The notes under the pieces: model-generated
Seen by the model: the letters and a program-made list of their open reading frames with translations, nothing else
The model's database searches: none
What the model was told of the DNA's origin: nothing
Part shown: one piece after another, positions 11,019-21,995 of the stretch
Layout of the letters: every line of letters begins with the position of its first letter
Numbering within the stretch: position 1 is the first letter of the stretch
From: Meloidogyne chitwoodi
Lineage: Eukaryota; Nematoda; Chromadorea; Rhabditida; Meloidogynidae
Direction of reading: 5' to 3'
DNA: 64,000 bases
Assembly (NCBI GenBank): GCA_015183035.1
Contig: JACZZP010000005.1
Coordinates: 2,542,001-2,606,000 of the forward strand
Position numbers and translations under genes: made by a program

Positions 11019-12880
11019 TTAATAGATGCATTTTCCAACTCCAAGCACCTTAATTTGTGGAGGGGTTGCTGGGCCGTTAACAATCATTCCTGCGTCTGTA
11101 TATTGACTTCCTGATTGAATTGTAACATAATCATTTAGAACGAAAGTATTTTCTGATATTTTTTGGAAATTCCATAGGCCGTTAGGTGATTGCTGAAAAT
11201 ATTGAATTTTAATTCATTTGTAAAATTTATTTCAAAGTTACCCCTGATGCTAAAGTCAATGTAAATTTCACTGCACATGCTTTAGAGTTACCATTGTTTT
11301 TGAAGAAAAATTGAAATCTTGCGCCACTATTCCATTTATCTGGCACTTGTACGGAAGCGCTGACAGAATTGCCTCCAGAGTTCTCACCAGAACTGTCTCC
11401 GGTGCTTCCGCCAGAACTTCCTCCAGAGTTTCCACCAGAATTACTGCCTCCAGAATTTCCACCAGAACTTCCTCCAGAATTTCCTCCAGAGTTTCCTCCA
11501 GAGTTTCCACCAGAGTTTCCTCCAGAGTTTCCACCAGAATTACTGCCTCCAGAATTTCCACCAGAACTTCCTCCAGAATTTCCACCAGAACTTCCTCCAG
11601 AATTTCCACCAGAACTTCCTCCAGAATTTCCTCCAGAGTTTCCTCCAGAATTTCCTCCAGAGCTTGCATTGTTACCAGAATTGTTCCCTGAATTTGAATT
11701 TCCGTTATTTGTTGAATTGTTTTGAGAATTGTTATTATTAGAAGATGAACCACCGCCTGAAGGTCCATTACAATTAACATCTAAATATAAAATTAGCAAT
11801 TGAAATTTATAAATTGCTTCAAACTTGTATTCATTAATTTGAGTTTATTCTTTACCAAACGACCAGATTGAGTCAAACGATCGTCATTTCCTGCAAGAGA
11901 TGCAACAGTGTTTGGTAAAAGTGCTGCAGCTCCTTCTCCTTTGTTACTTAATGCCCAGTTTAGATAAGAAATTTTGTTTTTATCCAAGAAAGACCACCAT
12001 TCATTTGTTGATTGTGCATCAGGGTCACCACCACCACTATTATAAACAGTTCCATATTCAGTTACAAATATACATTTATTCTAAAAAATTATTTTAAAAT
12101 TTTTAATTAAAAATTACATTATTTAATGCAGTCTGAGCTTTGTTTCGTAAATCCTGTTTATGACTAGCTGCATAAAAATGTAAAGTGTAGCAAAGGTTTG
12201 ATCCAGCTACTGGGTTTCTAGAAGCAATATCAACGTCTTGTGACCATGTAGTTGTTCCAAGTATAATAATATTTTTTGAGTCATATTTTCTAATTGTGGC
12301 AACAACTTTTTCATGATATGCTTTAACACCTGACCAATCTACTTGAAGAGGTTCATTGAATGTTTCATAAAGAATGTTTGGATATTTAGATCCATAATTT
12401 GTAGCAAAATAGGTAAAGAATTCAATCTTGAATTTCAGTAATAAAATTAAAAGAATCAACCTTCTTAAAACTCACTGCTTTGTCTAAATAATTTGGAGCC
12501 TCTTCTGTGTGAAAGTCAATAATAACATACATATCCAATTGAATAGCAGCTTTTACAACTGCTTCAACTTTTTCACGTTCAGTTATCGGAGCTTCCAAAT
12601 AACCTGGTCGTTGACAGCCTTTTGAATCTACACCCATTGCTGCTCTAACAACATTTGAATTCCAATTACATTTAAGAATTTTTAATGTATCATAATTATA
12701 GAAAACTTGTCCTTCTCCACAATTAGACCAAAAAAGGGACATTCCAACTAATTGAACTTGTTGACCATTACTTCCCAATAATTTAGAGTCTTTAACAGAC
12801 AATTGACCATAAGGTGGAGCTGCATTAATTTTAAAACAAAATGTAAAAGATAACAAAGCTATAATTGTTAAAGAAACCAT
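11019..12880 (-). CDS. eng: GH5 beta-1,4-endoglucanase with Gly/Ser linker and CBM2
   Basis: Exons 12880-12476, 12426-12118, 12080-11825, 11780-11242 and 11192-11019 give about 560 residues. A 20-residue signal peptide ends at INA, before APPYGQLSVKD. The GH5 domain has FHTEE, the acid/base Glu in ETFNEPL (residue 160) and the nucleophile Glu in FVTEYG (residue 246). A long linker of GGNSGGS repeats follows, then a CBM2 (DKWNSGARF, FKNNGNSKACAVKF, GLWNFQK, GVGKCIY). The secreted enzyme cuts cellulose in plant walls. Such nematode GH5 genes are held to be of bacterial origin by horizontal transfer. Everything from the promoter into the linker is an inverted copy of the gene at 13304; the CBM is not. 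Exon 3 is ended at ACA-A because phase 1 is needed. Confidence 0.93.
11385..11690 (-). repeat. Coding minisatellite in cellulase linker
   Basis: Tandem 9-18 bp units encode GGNSGGS/GGNSGGN blocks in exon 4 of the minus-strand cellulase. Near-identical units such as CCTCCAGAGTTTCC, with A/G variants, keep several frames open on both strands. Expansion by slippage is the simplest explanation. Confidence 0.85.
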
Positions 12881-12982
12881 TTTTTTGACTTAAGTTTGTA
12901 CTTCTAGTTTTTATATACTAGAAATTCTAGACAATTTTATAAAACATTAATTTACTCAGCTAAATATTATGATTTTAATTTT
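11728..12982 (-). repeat. Left arm of 1,255-bp perfect inverted repeat
   Basis: Each base p pairs with base 26184-p. I compared the promoter, exon ends, all three introns and the linker start and saw no mismatch or indel. The arm stops within the linker codons after SSSNNNN on one side, and about 100 bp upstream of the start codon on the other. Confidence 0.9.
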
Positions 12983-13201
12983 CCTCATTTTCCACAAAAT
13001 TTGTTTAAACGGAAGTTTTAAAGTTAACTTTTTATCTCAAAAGATTTTTTTGAAACAATTTTTGCCTTCCTTTATTTTCACTAAAAACTAATATTTACAT
13101 AATTCTTAAATTTTAGTATGTAGCCTTTTAAAATAAAATTTTAGTTAGATTTTTTGTACTTTCTGTTTAACAAGATTTAATATTTAAATATTAAACGAAA
13201 T
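12983..13201. promoter_or_regulatory. 219-bp spacer and divergent promoter region
   Basis: This unique AT-rich loop lies between the two cellulase arms. The start codons are 423 bp apart, so regulatory sequence is shared or mirrored. A TATATAAAA box sits about 30 bp before each ATG, at 13267-13275 and mirrored at 12909-12917. It is flanked by CTAG repeats. Confidence 0.5.
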
Positions 13202-14456
13202 AAAATTAAAATCATAATATTTAGCTGAGTAAATTAATGTTTTATAAAATTGTCTAGAATTTCTAGTATATAAAAACTAGAAGTACAAACTTAAGTCAAA
13301 AAAATGGTTTCTTTAACAATTATAGCTTTGTTATCTTTTACATTTTGTTTTAAAATTAATGCAGCTCCACCTTATGGTCAATTGTCTGTTAAAGACTCTA
13401 AATTATTGGGAAGTAATGGTCAACAAGTTCAATTAGTTGGAATGTCCCTTTTTTGGTCTAATTGTGGAGAAGGACAAGTTTTCTATAATTATGATACATT
13501 AAAAATTCTTAAATGTAATTGGAATTCAAATGTTGTTAGAGCAGCAATGGGTGTAGATTCAAAAGGCTGTCAACGACCAGGTTATTTGGAAGCTCCGATA
13601 ACTGAACGTGAAAAAGTTGAAGCAGTTGTAAAAGCTGCTATTCAATTGGATATGTATGTTATTATTGACTTTCACACAGAAGAGGCTCCAAATTATTTAG
13701 ACAAAGCAGTGAGTTTTAAGAAGGTTGATTCTTTTAATTTTATTACTGAAATTCAAGATTGAATTCTTTACCTATTTTGCTACAAATTATGGATCTAAAT
13801 ATCCAAACATTCTTTATGAAACATTCAATGAACCTCTTCAAGTAGATTGGTCAGGTGTTAAAGCATATCATGAAAAAGTTGTTGCCACAATTAGAAAATA
13901 TGACTCAAAAAATATTATTATACTTGGAACAACTACATGGTCACAAGACGTTGATATTGCTTCTAGAAACCCAGTAGCTGGATCAAACCTTTGCTACACT
14001 TTACATTTTTATGCAGCTAGTCATAAACAGGATTTACGAAACAAAGCTCAGACTGCATTAAATAATGTAATTTTTAATTAAAAATTTTAAAATAATTTTT
14101 TAGAATAAATGTATATTTGTAACTGAATATGGAACTGTTTATAATAGTGGTGGTGGTGACCCTGATGCACAATCAACAAATGAATGGTGGTCTTTCTTGG
14201 ATAAAAACAAAATTTCTTATCTAAACTGGGCATTAAGTAACAAAGGAGAAGGAGCTGCAGCACTTTTACCAAACACTGTTGCATCTCTTGCAGGAAATGA
14301 CGATCGTTTGACTCAATCTGGTCGTTTGGTAAAGAATAAACTCAAATTAATGAATACAAGTTTGAAGCAATTTATAAATTTCAATTGCTAATTTTATATT
14401 TAGATGTTAATTGTAATGGACCTTCAGGCGGTGGTTCATCTTCTAATAATAACAAT
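13202..14456 (+). repeat. Right arm of 1,255-bp perfect inverted repeat
   Basis: Mirror of 11728-12982. It ends at AATAATAACAAT in the linker. Beyond it this gene continues with Lys/Asn codons and the partner with Ser/Gln/Asn codons, so the break is abrupt. Confidence 0.9.
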
Positions 14457-14884
14457 AAAAATACAGGATCAAAAAATAATCAAAATACAGGATCAAAAAA
14501 TACGAACAAAAACAACAGTAAAACAAACACAAATACTAAAAAAGGAGGTGCAATCCCTATTAGTGTTAAACTCAATGTCCAGGCTAAATGGGGAAATGGA
14601 GCGAATTATCAAATTATTTTTTCCAATACGGGCAATAAACCAATATGCTCTTTAAAATTTCAGTTAACGCCTGCTTCTCGAGTTGGTTTTGTTAAATATT
14701 TATTTTATTTTTTAATTTCTAGCAAACTATAAATAACGTTTGGAATGCTAATAAAAACTCAAACTTAGAATATTCAATCTCTAATAGAATAAATGCTAAA
14801 GCAAAGTTTGATGGAACGGGAATGACTGTTTCTGGTTCAGAAGCTTCTCCTTCTGTTAAAGTTTTGAGTGTCGTAAATTGTTAA
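13304..14884 (+). CDS. eng: GH5 beta-1,4-endoglucanase with Lys/Asn/Thr linker and CBM2
   Basis: Exons 13304-13708, 13758-14066, 14104-14359, 14404-14681 and 14723-14884 give 469 residues. The signal peptide and GH5 domain are identical to the minus-strand neighbour, including Glu160 (ETFNEPL) and Glu246 (FVTEYG). The linker differs: after SSSNNNN it is Lys/Asn/Thr-rich (KNTGSKNNQNTGSKN). The CBM2 is also different (QAKWGNGANY, FSNTGNKPICSLKF, NNVWNANKN), and ends VLSVVNC without the usual final Tyr pattern. The intron inside the CBM is at the same place as in the other two CBM2 genes. It would be a secreted plant-wall endoglucanase. Exon 3 is ended at 14359 to restore phase with the linker exon. 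Confidence 0.93.
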
Positions 14885-15437
14885 AAAATAAAAAATAATA
14901 ATTTTAGTTAATTTTTAATTTTGTAAAATATTTTAAGTTCGTTTTGTAAATATTTTGTAGAGAATAATTTTTTTTAAAAGTATTATTCTGTATTTTTGAT
15001 TATTTTATTAGTGAAGCGGTTGAATCCAAACTACATTTTCTCTATTAATCTAATTGTAAGTATTAAGTTTATTTACATGTTTTTAAATTAAACCCAAAAA
15101 TTTCAACTTTTACAAGAAGAATAAAAAGTTTTAAAAAATTGAATAAAATAATTTTCATTTGAATATTACAACTTTTTCTAACTTTTTAAAAAATTTCCTA
15201 ATTTTTGTAATAAAAGATGCTTGCGGATTAAAATTGCGGACTTTCGGGTACAAAATACAAATCGACCTCCAATTTTTGCGTCCTCTAAGTTATAATATTT
15301 TTTATACTTTTTTAAAATTTAATATTTTTTAAGCTCCCAAAAAAGATAAAAAAAACTAATAAAAATTATTTAAAATATTATTCTATTTTTTTTCTATTTT
15401 CAAAAATTCTTTTTTAATTAGTAATTCTCCCCTTTGC
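14885..15437. other. AT-rich spacer
   Basis: No gene or clear repeat was seen between the convergent cellulase and the Lys-rich gene. Confidence 0.45.
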
Positions 15438-17431
15438 TTAATGCCAAATAGGTTTTTTCTTCACATTTAAATTAGATTTAATTAATTTAGATTTATTCTT
15501 TTTTTCTTCATCTTTTTTATCTTTTAAATTTTCTTTTTTATTAAATTTTGAATTTTTAACATCTAAAGAAGGTTTAGGCTCTTTTATTTCCGGATAACCT
15601 TCAAATTGCTCAATTTTTTCATATTCCCCAATATTTTCCTTCAAAATTTTTAACAAATATTTTTCTACATTTTCCTCAGAATTACTCTTCATTTTTTCAT
15701 AATTTTTGCTAATTAAATTCTCCCAATTAATATAATTTTTATTTTTAATTAATTCCATTATTTTCTTTTTAATTGTTGCTATCCAATTATTAAGAATTTC
15801 ACTATATTTAGATTTTTTTGGAAATTTATTAAAAGCTTCAATATAAAGTTGCGAATAAAGATATAATAATTTTACAACTTCTTTTTTTGTGGGTACTAGA
15901 AAATATTTAAAAAATTTTATTTTTTTTTCTGATTTAAAATTTTAGTAAAAAATTTTAAATATTAAAAATAAAAAAAAAATTTTATTTTTAAAAATAAAGT
16001 ACAAATATTCAGAAGATTAAGCTCATTTGCAAAATTTCCAAATTCAATTTCATGTTCAATTCTATGTTTGGCAATATATATTTTTGATAATAATTCTTCT
16101 TGTTCTTTTTTAAGCAGTTCATTATTTTCAATATCTAATGTATGTTTTTAAAAAATTATTTAAAAATCAATCTAAAAAATAGGTCTCTCGATTAACTCAA
16201 TATTAGAGCAATATTCAAGAAATCTCCTTGAAAAACTTAATTCATATTTTTTGCAAAATATGAATTAATTAAATTTAAACTATTTTAAGGTATTCCGCAT
16301 TGGGTTATGGCGGTTTGTTCCTCTGTGGGTGATCCATTATTTTTGGAAGCCAGGATTTACCCCTAGGCTACTAATTGCTTTAAATGAGCTCTTTGTGGAT
16401 AATAAAAAAGATAATAATAAAATTAGAAAAATAACATTTCAAAATTAAATTAGATAAGAACTCTGGTGATTATTTTTTGAAATTAGATAAAATTCAAAAA
16501 ATTACTATCATCGTGGTTTACATTTTCTTCGTTAATTATTTTTATGTTTTTATTCAACTTTGTTTCCAAACATTTCATTTCTAATAATAAAATTTTCCCA
16601 AATATTTTGAATGTTTCAATTTTATTATTTATTTGTTTACCGTTGGAATTTAATTTTGAATTTGATGAAGTTAAATTTTTATTTTCAAAAACAAGTTTTC
16701 TTTTAACTTTATTTTGAGTATTTTCTGTATTTTTGGATTGAATATTTATTTCTAAAATTGAGAAAAATTTTTAAAATATTTTTTCTGATAATGATTTTTT
16801 ACTAAAAAAAATTTTACCATTAATTTTTTTATTTTTATCTTCAATTTGCTTCAATTTATTCATTAGCATGCTTATTGCAGAAATTAATTCATTAACTGAA
16901 ATATATGCAAAGCCAGTGTCATACTGTAACTTTACTTGTTTAAATTTTTTGCGAATATCAGTGTCCAGCATTGAAAATAAATCTAATATTTTAAGTGTTA
17001 TTTGAGTCTGGATTGAAGTCTTGGTAAAATGTGAGACGTTAAAGTTTAGTTCTAGGAACCGGGCTGTTACAAATGTGTGAATTAGCCAAATCCTTAGACT
17101 AAAAATTGAGATAATATTTTTTGAAAATTTTGGGGAAATGAATATTTTGAATCGAAAAGACGCGCATTTATTCAATTAATTTTGAAAGCAAATGGACCTC
17201 AAGTCATTATTAATTAACTTAATTTTAAAACTTTTGCTAACCCTTGCCAATATTTTCAGTATTAAATTCCTTATTGTTGTGTTCACATCTCCCAGACATT
17301 ATTTCATCCAAAAATGTTATTTGAACAATAAAATCCGCAAATTTCTCAACTTGATTCTTTTTACAATTAACTGAGGAAATTAAACATATAATTGATAAAA
17401 TAATGCCAAAAAATGATATTTTTAATAACAT
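15438..17431 (-). CDS. Secreted Lys/Asn-rich helical protein, unknown function
   Basis: A start at 17431 gives a strong signal peptide (MLLKISFFGIILSIICLISS, then VNCKK). Later exons read as about 17102-16817 (helical, LKILDLFSMLDTDIRKKFK), about 16750-16495 (NENKNL/KQINNKI-type, Lys/Asn-rich), about 16140-16030 (KKEQEELLSKIYIAKHRI) and about 15897-15438, ending in a Lys-rich tail NVKKKPIWH. The phases of the last three junctions match. The junction between exon 1 and exon 2 does not match any donor I found, so a small exon may be missing. No domain is recognised. The basic, helix-rich mature protein with a secretion signal would suit an effector, but nothing shows its target. Confidence 0.5.
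16336..16372 (+). repeat. Dispersed covarying hairpin, copy 2
   Basis: Stem AGCC-AGG / CCT-A-GGCT with the bulged A seen in many copies. It lies in an intron of the Lys-rich gene, antisense to it. Confidence 0.55.
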
Positions 17432-17796
17432 TTTGTCTCTTAAAATAAAATAAACAATTGACAAAACTAAAGGGCTAAAAACCCTAATATTAAAATTTAA
17501 AGAAAATAAAAGTTGCAAGATTGAAATAATAAAAATAAAATAAAATCAAAAATATTTATAAATTTTAAGAGAAAAAAAATAAATGTAAATTAAAAGAAAA
17601 GTCAAATCGTCTTAGTTGGCAAAACAAAAGTGCATACATATTTTACGCATATGATAAAAAAATTTTACCTCCACGTAAAGTCTATTTAATTAAGCAGACA
17701 TAAAAAATAAAGATTTATGTCTATATGCCTTATACAAACAAAAAGGTTTTTATATTAAAATTATTTGAGAGAAGATAAAAAGCCGGCTTTTTTAGT

Positions 17797-18604
17797 GCTA
17801 CTTTTGTTTTGCCGACAAAAGTCCGCAAATTTTTATAATTATTTGGGGGAGGAATACACATCGGTAAATGATTGATATCAAACCTATTTGAATTTCTAGA
17901 AAAGAAAAAAAGAAATAGTTGGTAAATTCCTAGTTGGCTATCCACCTGTACGCAAAAGACGTTTGCAGTTTGCAAGTGCTCTTTGCATTTTTGGCGTAAG
18001 GAAAATGCACGCTTATTTTTCCTTTTCCATTATAGTATCGTTTTGGCACATAAAGAGAAAAATGAAAATAAAAATAATTAATAAAGTGAAAATATTTTAT
18101 AAATGATCAAAGATTATAAATTTGGGACATGGCTCGTTTTATAAGTATAAATATGTACATAATAGAATTTTTTAAACATTTTCATTAAACTTCCAATATG
18201 TCCTTTACTTGCCCAACTAATAAATCCTCGAAAAAAATCTTGATTCTATTTTTCGACGATCAAGCTCTTAGATATTGAATCAAGGAAAAAATCCGATTTT
18301 AATTATTGAATATATACAAGGTTTCCGATTATTGAAGACTATTTTGATCATTTAAATCACTTTATTATTAATTATTTTTATTTTCATTTTTCTCTTTATG
18401 TGCCAAAAGGATACTATAATAGAAAAGGAAAAATAAGCGTGCAATTTTCCTTACGCCAAAAATGCAAAGAGCGATTGCAAACTGCAAACTTCTTTTGCGT
18501 ACAGGTGGATAGCCAACTAGGAATTTACCGAAATAGTTAATGCATTTGATAATATTTTTAAATTGCGGATAAAATTTGCGGACTTTTGTCGGCAAAACAA
18601 TACC
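17797..18604. mobile_element. Merlin-like MITE (outer), split by a second insertion
   Basis: A perfect 30-bp inverted pair lies at 17804-17833 and 18571-18600, with core TTTTGCCGACAAAAGTCC. The tips approach GGTA, and TTTTAGT occurs next to both ends (17790-17796, 18605-18611). It is interrupted by the element at 17921-18529. The shared GTCCGCAAA motif links it to the Merlin relic near 61 kb. Confidence 0.55.
17912..18538. mobile_element. Merlin-like MITE (inner) with 9-bp target duplication
   Basis: The element spans 17921-18529. Both sides carry the direct repeat GAAATAGTT (17912-17920 and 18530-18538). Long terminal inverted repeats start GGTAAATTCCTAGTTGGC and contain a TATCC...TACGCA pattern like the Merlin relic's ends. 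The arms also hold GCACGCTTATTTTTCC, shared with the element at 24694. There is no transposase. It is nested inside an older related copy. Confidence 0.75.
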
Positions 18605-18961
18605 TTTTAGTTTTTGTTTAATTTTTTTTAAATTTTTCTTAAAAATTCAAAATTAATTTTAAATTTATTCACACATGCTTCAAATTAATTAATTTTTTCA
18701 AATATTAATTTGAGAAAAATATTTATATAAATAATTTTTAAAGATTTTTCAATTATTTTATTAAAATCATTTCTCTGTTTAAATTCTTTTATTATTTCTA
18801 TAGAGAATTTAGCGTCTTCTGCGTCTCAGCATGCATGAAATGGGAGAAAACTAAAACAAAATTAATTTGTTAAATTTTGTTAAATAATAAATTATCAATA
18901 AAAGCACTTGTTAAACTAAAATTAAGTTGAAAAACTAATTAATTTTTTGTATACTCATTTG

Positions 18962-18992
18962 TTATTTTTGGATGACTGATAGTTCAGTCAAA
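18962..18992 (+). repeat. Dispersed covarying hairpin, copy 3
   Basis: Stem GACTGA / TCAGTC after ATTTTTGGAT; perfect pairing. Located just downstream of the gene ending at 19063. Confidence 0.55.
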
Positions 18993-19062
18993 CTTGAAAA
19001 ACCTTCTCCAACTCAAAATATCGCTTAAATTTCTAAACAATTCTCTTAAATATTTCAAAATT

Positions 19063-20102
19063 TTATTTAAAAAATGCGCCTACTTCACATTGCTCCCACC
19101 CATGTTCAAAATCTCTTCGCTTTTCATCTCCTCTTTTTTCCATTATATTAATAGCCTAAAAATTCAAAATTTTTAAAAAAACAAAATATTTTGAAAAACA
19201 CCTTAGATTGTGAATGAACCCTTCTTGGCGGTTTTTCAAGTAAAATATAATTTCCATTTAAATTATTTAATTTTTGTTGGTTATTTTTATTAAATTGTTT
19301 TAAATATTCCTCCCATTCTGTGACTAATTGACGATTATTTTCCTGAACTTCAATTGGGTAAAGTAAAGGTGATATTGCAGATTCTGATTGACATAAAAAC
19401 TAAAAATAAGGAGGTAAAAATATTTTTGAAATACAAAAATTTGATTAATTTGACTAAAATTATTTAGTCATCCAAAAATACATGATGTACAATAGGAATA
19501 ATTTACCTTATTAAGCTAATACTATGATTATAATAATGATTTAATATATTATTCAATATTAAATAAATTTAGAATAGATTCATATCGAACACAGATTTAC
19601 ATTATTAACAAAGCATCCAAAATTTACTTAATTTTTTGCTTAATATCAAATTTTTTAAAAGTATTTTATCTAATGTTTTAAAATAGTTTAGTGTCCGCTC
19701 CGATGAATTTTGCAGCAGATTATTTTTGTAAGCCAAGAAGCATTGCTTAGGCTAAAACTTTTTAATGTTAAAAAGGCTTCGATTTAATTTAATGATTTTA
19801 AGAATTATTTTTTAAGCTTATTACCTAAGCAAAGCTTAGGCTTACAAAAATAAGAGAGGAAAAAACATTTTGTGCAGACAATCTAAGCATAAAATATATA
19901 ATTAGGTAAATATTTTTTGAATAAGTTGCTATTATGCAAAAAAAATTTTTAAATGAATTTTGCCTGTTTTTATAGAAAGGCATTTTTTCAATTTTTTAAC
20001 AAATAAATAAACATGAAAACTTACAATTGCAACAAAAACAGCCATAAACATTAACTCAAGTAATCCTACTAATTTATTTATTGTTGTTTGTTTTCCGTAC
20101 AT
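19063..20102 (-). CDS. Small secreted or membrane-anchored protein, unknown
   Basis: Three exons. Exon 1 is 20102-20025 (MYGKQTTINKLVGLLELMFM, then AVFVAI). Exon 2 runs from about 19399 to 19203 and starts FLCQSES. Exon 3 ends at the stop 19063-19065 with GWEQCEVGAFFK. Together they encode about 122 residues. The hydrophobic N-terminal segment, interrupted by one Glu, could be a signal peptide or an anchor. The rest is polar, Asn/Gln/Lys-rich. Phases agree at the first junction. No domain is recognised. The large first intron holds three dispersed hairpins. Confidence 0.5.
19451..19480 (-). repeat. Dispersed covarying hairpin, copy 4
   Basis: Stem GACTAAA / TTTAGTC, perfect, after ATTTTTGGAT. 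In an intron, sense to its host gene. Confidence 0.55.
19721..19755 (+). repeat. Dispersed covarying hairpin, copy 5
   Basis: Stem AGCC-AAG / CTT-A-GGCT with bulged A. Same intron as copy 4, antisense to the gene. Confidence 0.6.
19821..19852 (-). repeat. Dispersed covarying hairpin, copy 6
   Basis: Stem AGCCTAAGC / GCTTAGGT, nine pairs with one G-U. Same intron, sense orientation. Confidence 0.6.
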
Positions 20103-21995
20103 TTTCGTAAAATTACGTTGTTAATTTATTAAATTTAATAAAAATAGTTTAAGAAAATAAAAATAATACTAAAAAAATTAAAAAAAATAATTTTTTATTA
20201 TTTATTACGCAAAAATAGTACAATTTAAAAATATTAAAAATGCCCTTGTTTTAAGCTTTTTATAAATTTTTAACTTTTTTTTGTTTGTTTAAAGCCTTTC
20301 AAAAATATGCTTATTACACTAATCCCTCCTCCTACCTAAATTTTATTTTTTAAACAAAAAAAATTTTTTTAAGTACATTTTTAACGACTTGAGAAGCCTT
20401 TGTTTATGCATAGCCCAATTAAGAAAAAAGTCAAAAAAAAGTTGACAAGAAATGCTTAAAAATTTGAGGAAAATTTTATTTATTTATTATTTTTGTGAAA
20501 AAATAAAAAAAATAAGGGAATTAAAAAAATGACAAATTGGTTTTTTTAAATTAGGGATCCTTTAAATAATTCACCAGAAATTTCTAAAAAAGTAAATTTT
20601 TCAGTTAAGAAAACTCAATTATTAAATTATTTCTTTACCATCTTATTTTTTCAAAAATCCAGCTTGCTATAAATTAACAGAAATTGTTATCTCAGCAATT
20701 TTTTCCGAATTTTTTAAAGTTTTTTAGCTGAAGCATGTTCAGCTTACAAAAATAATAATGCCGTTTTCCTCCGAAATGCAAAGCAAAGGAAATAAAGATA
20801 ATTGACATTTAAAAGACCAAATATTTAATTTTAACTATTATTCATTTTTAAACTTGCAAATTTTAAAAGTTTTTCGTTTGAAAATTAATTTAAAAATTAA
20901 TTATTCTAAAATTCGAAAAAATTAAAGCATAATTAAATTATTAAAAAAAAATTTATTTTTATTGGAACACTAATTCTCTTTTTTCTACCATTTTAAAAAT
21001 TCAATTAAAAAAGACCAATGAATTTACAATTTTTGACAAATAAATTGAAAAAAAAGTGGAAATATTAAAACAAAAATAGCACTTCTATTTAAATATGCAT
21101 TTAATGAATTTTTGATGGTTTGAAAATAAAAAATTAAAAAAATATATTTTTTTTTTATTTTTTTTTATATGAAATTGGTCCAATTGAATTACATGAGCAT
21201 AAAAATTAAAAAAAAACTAAAAATAATTTAAAGAAAAATAATTTTTGGTCTCTGTACTGTTAGCACTTTAAACAATTTTAACATTATTTTCCACGTTCCA
21301 TAATAAATAAATTTACCAAAAAATAATTTAAAAATGCTAAAATCAAAATTTCCACTCAATTTAATAGTCCAAAAAAAATATTTTTTGGTCTTTGATAGAC
21401 ATTAAAGTTTAAATTTTGTCTAAAATATGCTTAACAAACGAAAAAAAATTTTTTTTTTATTTAAAAAGAAGCCAGTCAAATGGAAAATAAAAGAAAGGTG
21501 AATTACACTATAAAAATTAAACAAAAATTTAAAATAAAAGTTGGACCAAATGTCTGCCAAAAATAAATATTTTTCAATATAATTTAAATGTCTAGAATTA
21601 AAAAAAATATTTAAATAATAATTATTATTTTCCTCAAAATAATAATAATTCTCACGCAATTTAAGACCATTTATTTAGTGCAATTTATTAATGCAATTTA
21701 AAAAATGCCGGATGTCCTTAAACTTTGCGTAGGAAATTTTTTTTATTTGTGTTACTTTTTTTTTTATTGGCTTTTACTTTTTATGTACTTATTTGCTATT
21801 TTTCCTCCTTTTTTTAAAGTTTGTGTCTGTCAACAGATGTGTCAACTTTTTTTATTATTATTTTATTTTTTAAGGCTGTGCGCGCTTATAAGAGTGACAT
21901 TTTTGTTAAGGGAAAAATTAAAAAATATAAAGAATAAAAAAGAGATGGAAATTTGAATTTAACCAAGTGATAGGTAAATTAATTAAAACAAGCAC
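20103..21995. other. AT-rich spacer
   Basis: Long A/T runs. The open frames here are low-complexity (Phe/Leu/Tyr) and have no start context, splice sites or family likeness. One dispersed hairpin lies at 20724. Confidence 0.45.
20724..20753 (-). repeat. Dispersed covarying hairpin, copy 7
   Basis: Perfect stem AGCTGAA / TTCAGCT after ATTTTTGTA. Every variable stem position differs in a compensated way from the AGCC type. Confidence 0.65.

Noticed and set aside
11311..11725. Long plus-strand open frames opposite the cellulase linker (Pro/Glu- and Ser/Arg-rich)
   Set aside because: They are shadows of the GGNSGGS-coding minisatellite on the minus strand; no start, splice or family support.
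21705..21956. Hydrophobic 83-codon frame
   Set aside because: Low-complexity Phe/Leu/Tyr sequence in AT-rich DNA; no signal-cleavage site, splice partner or homology.
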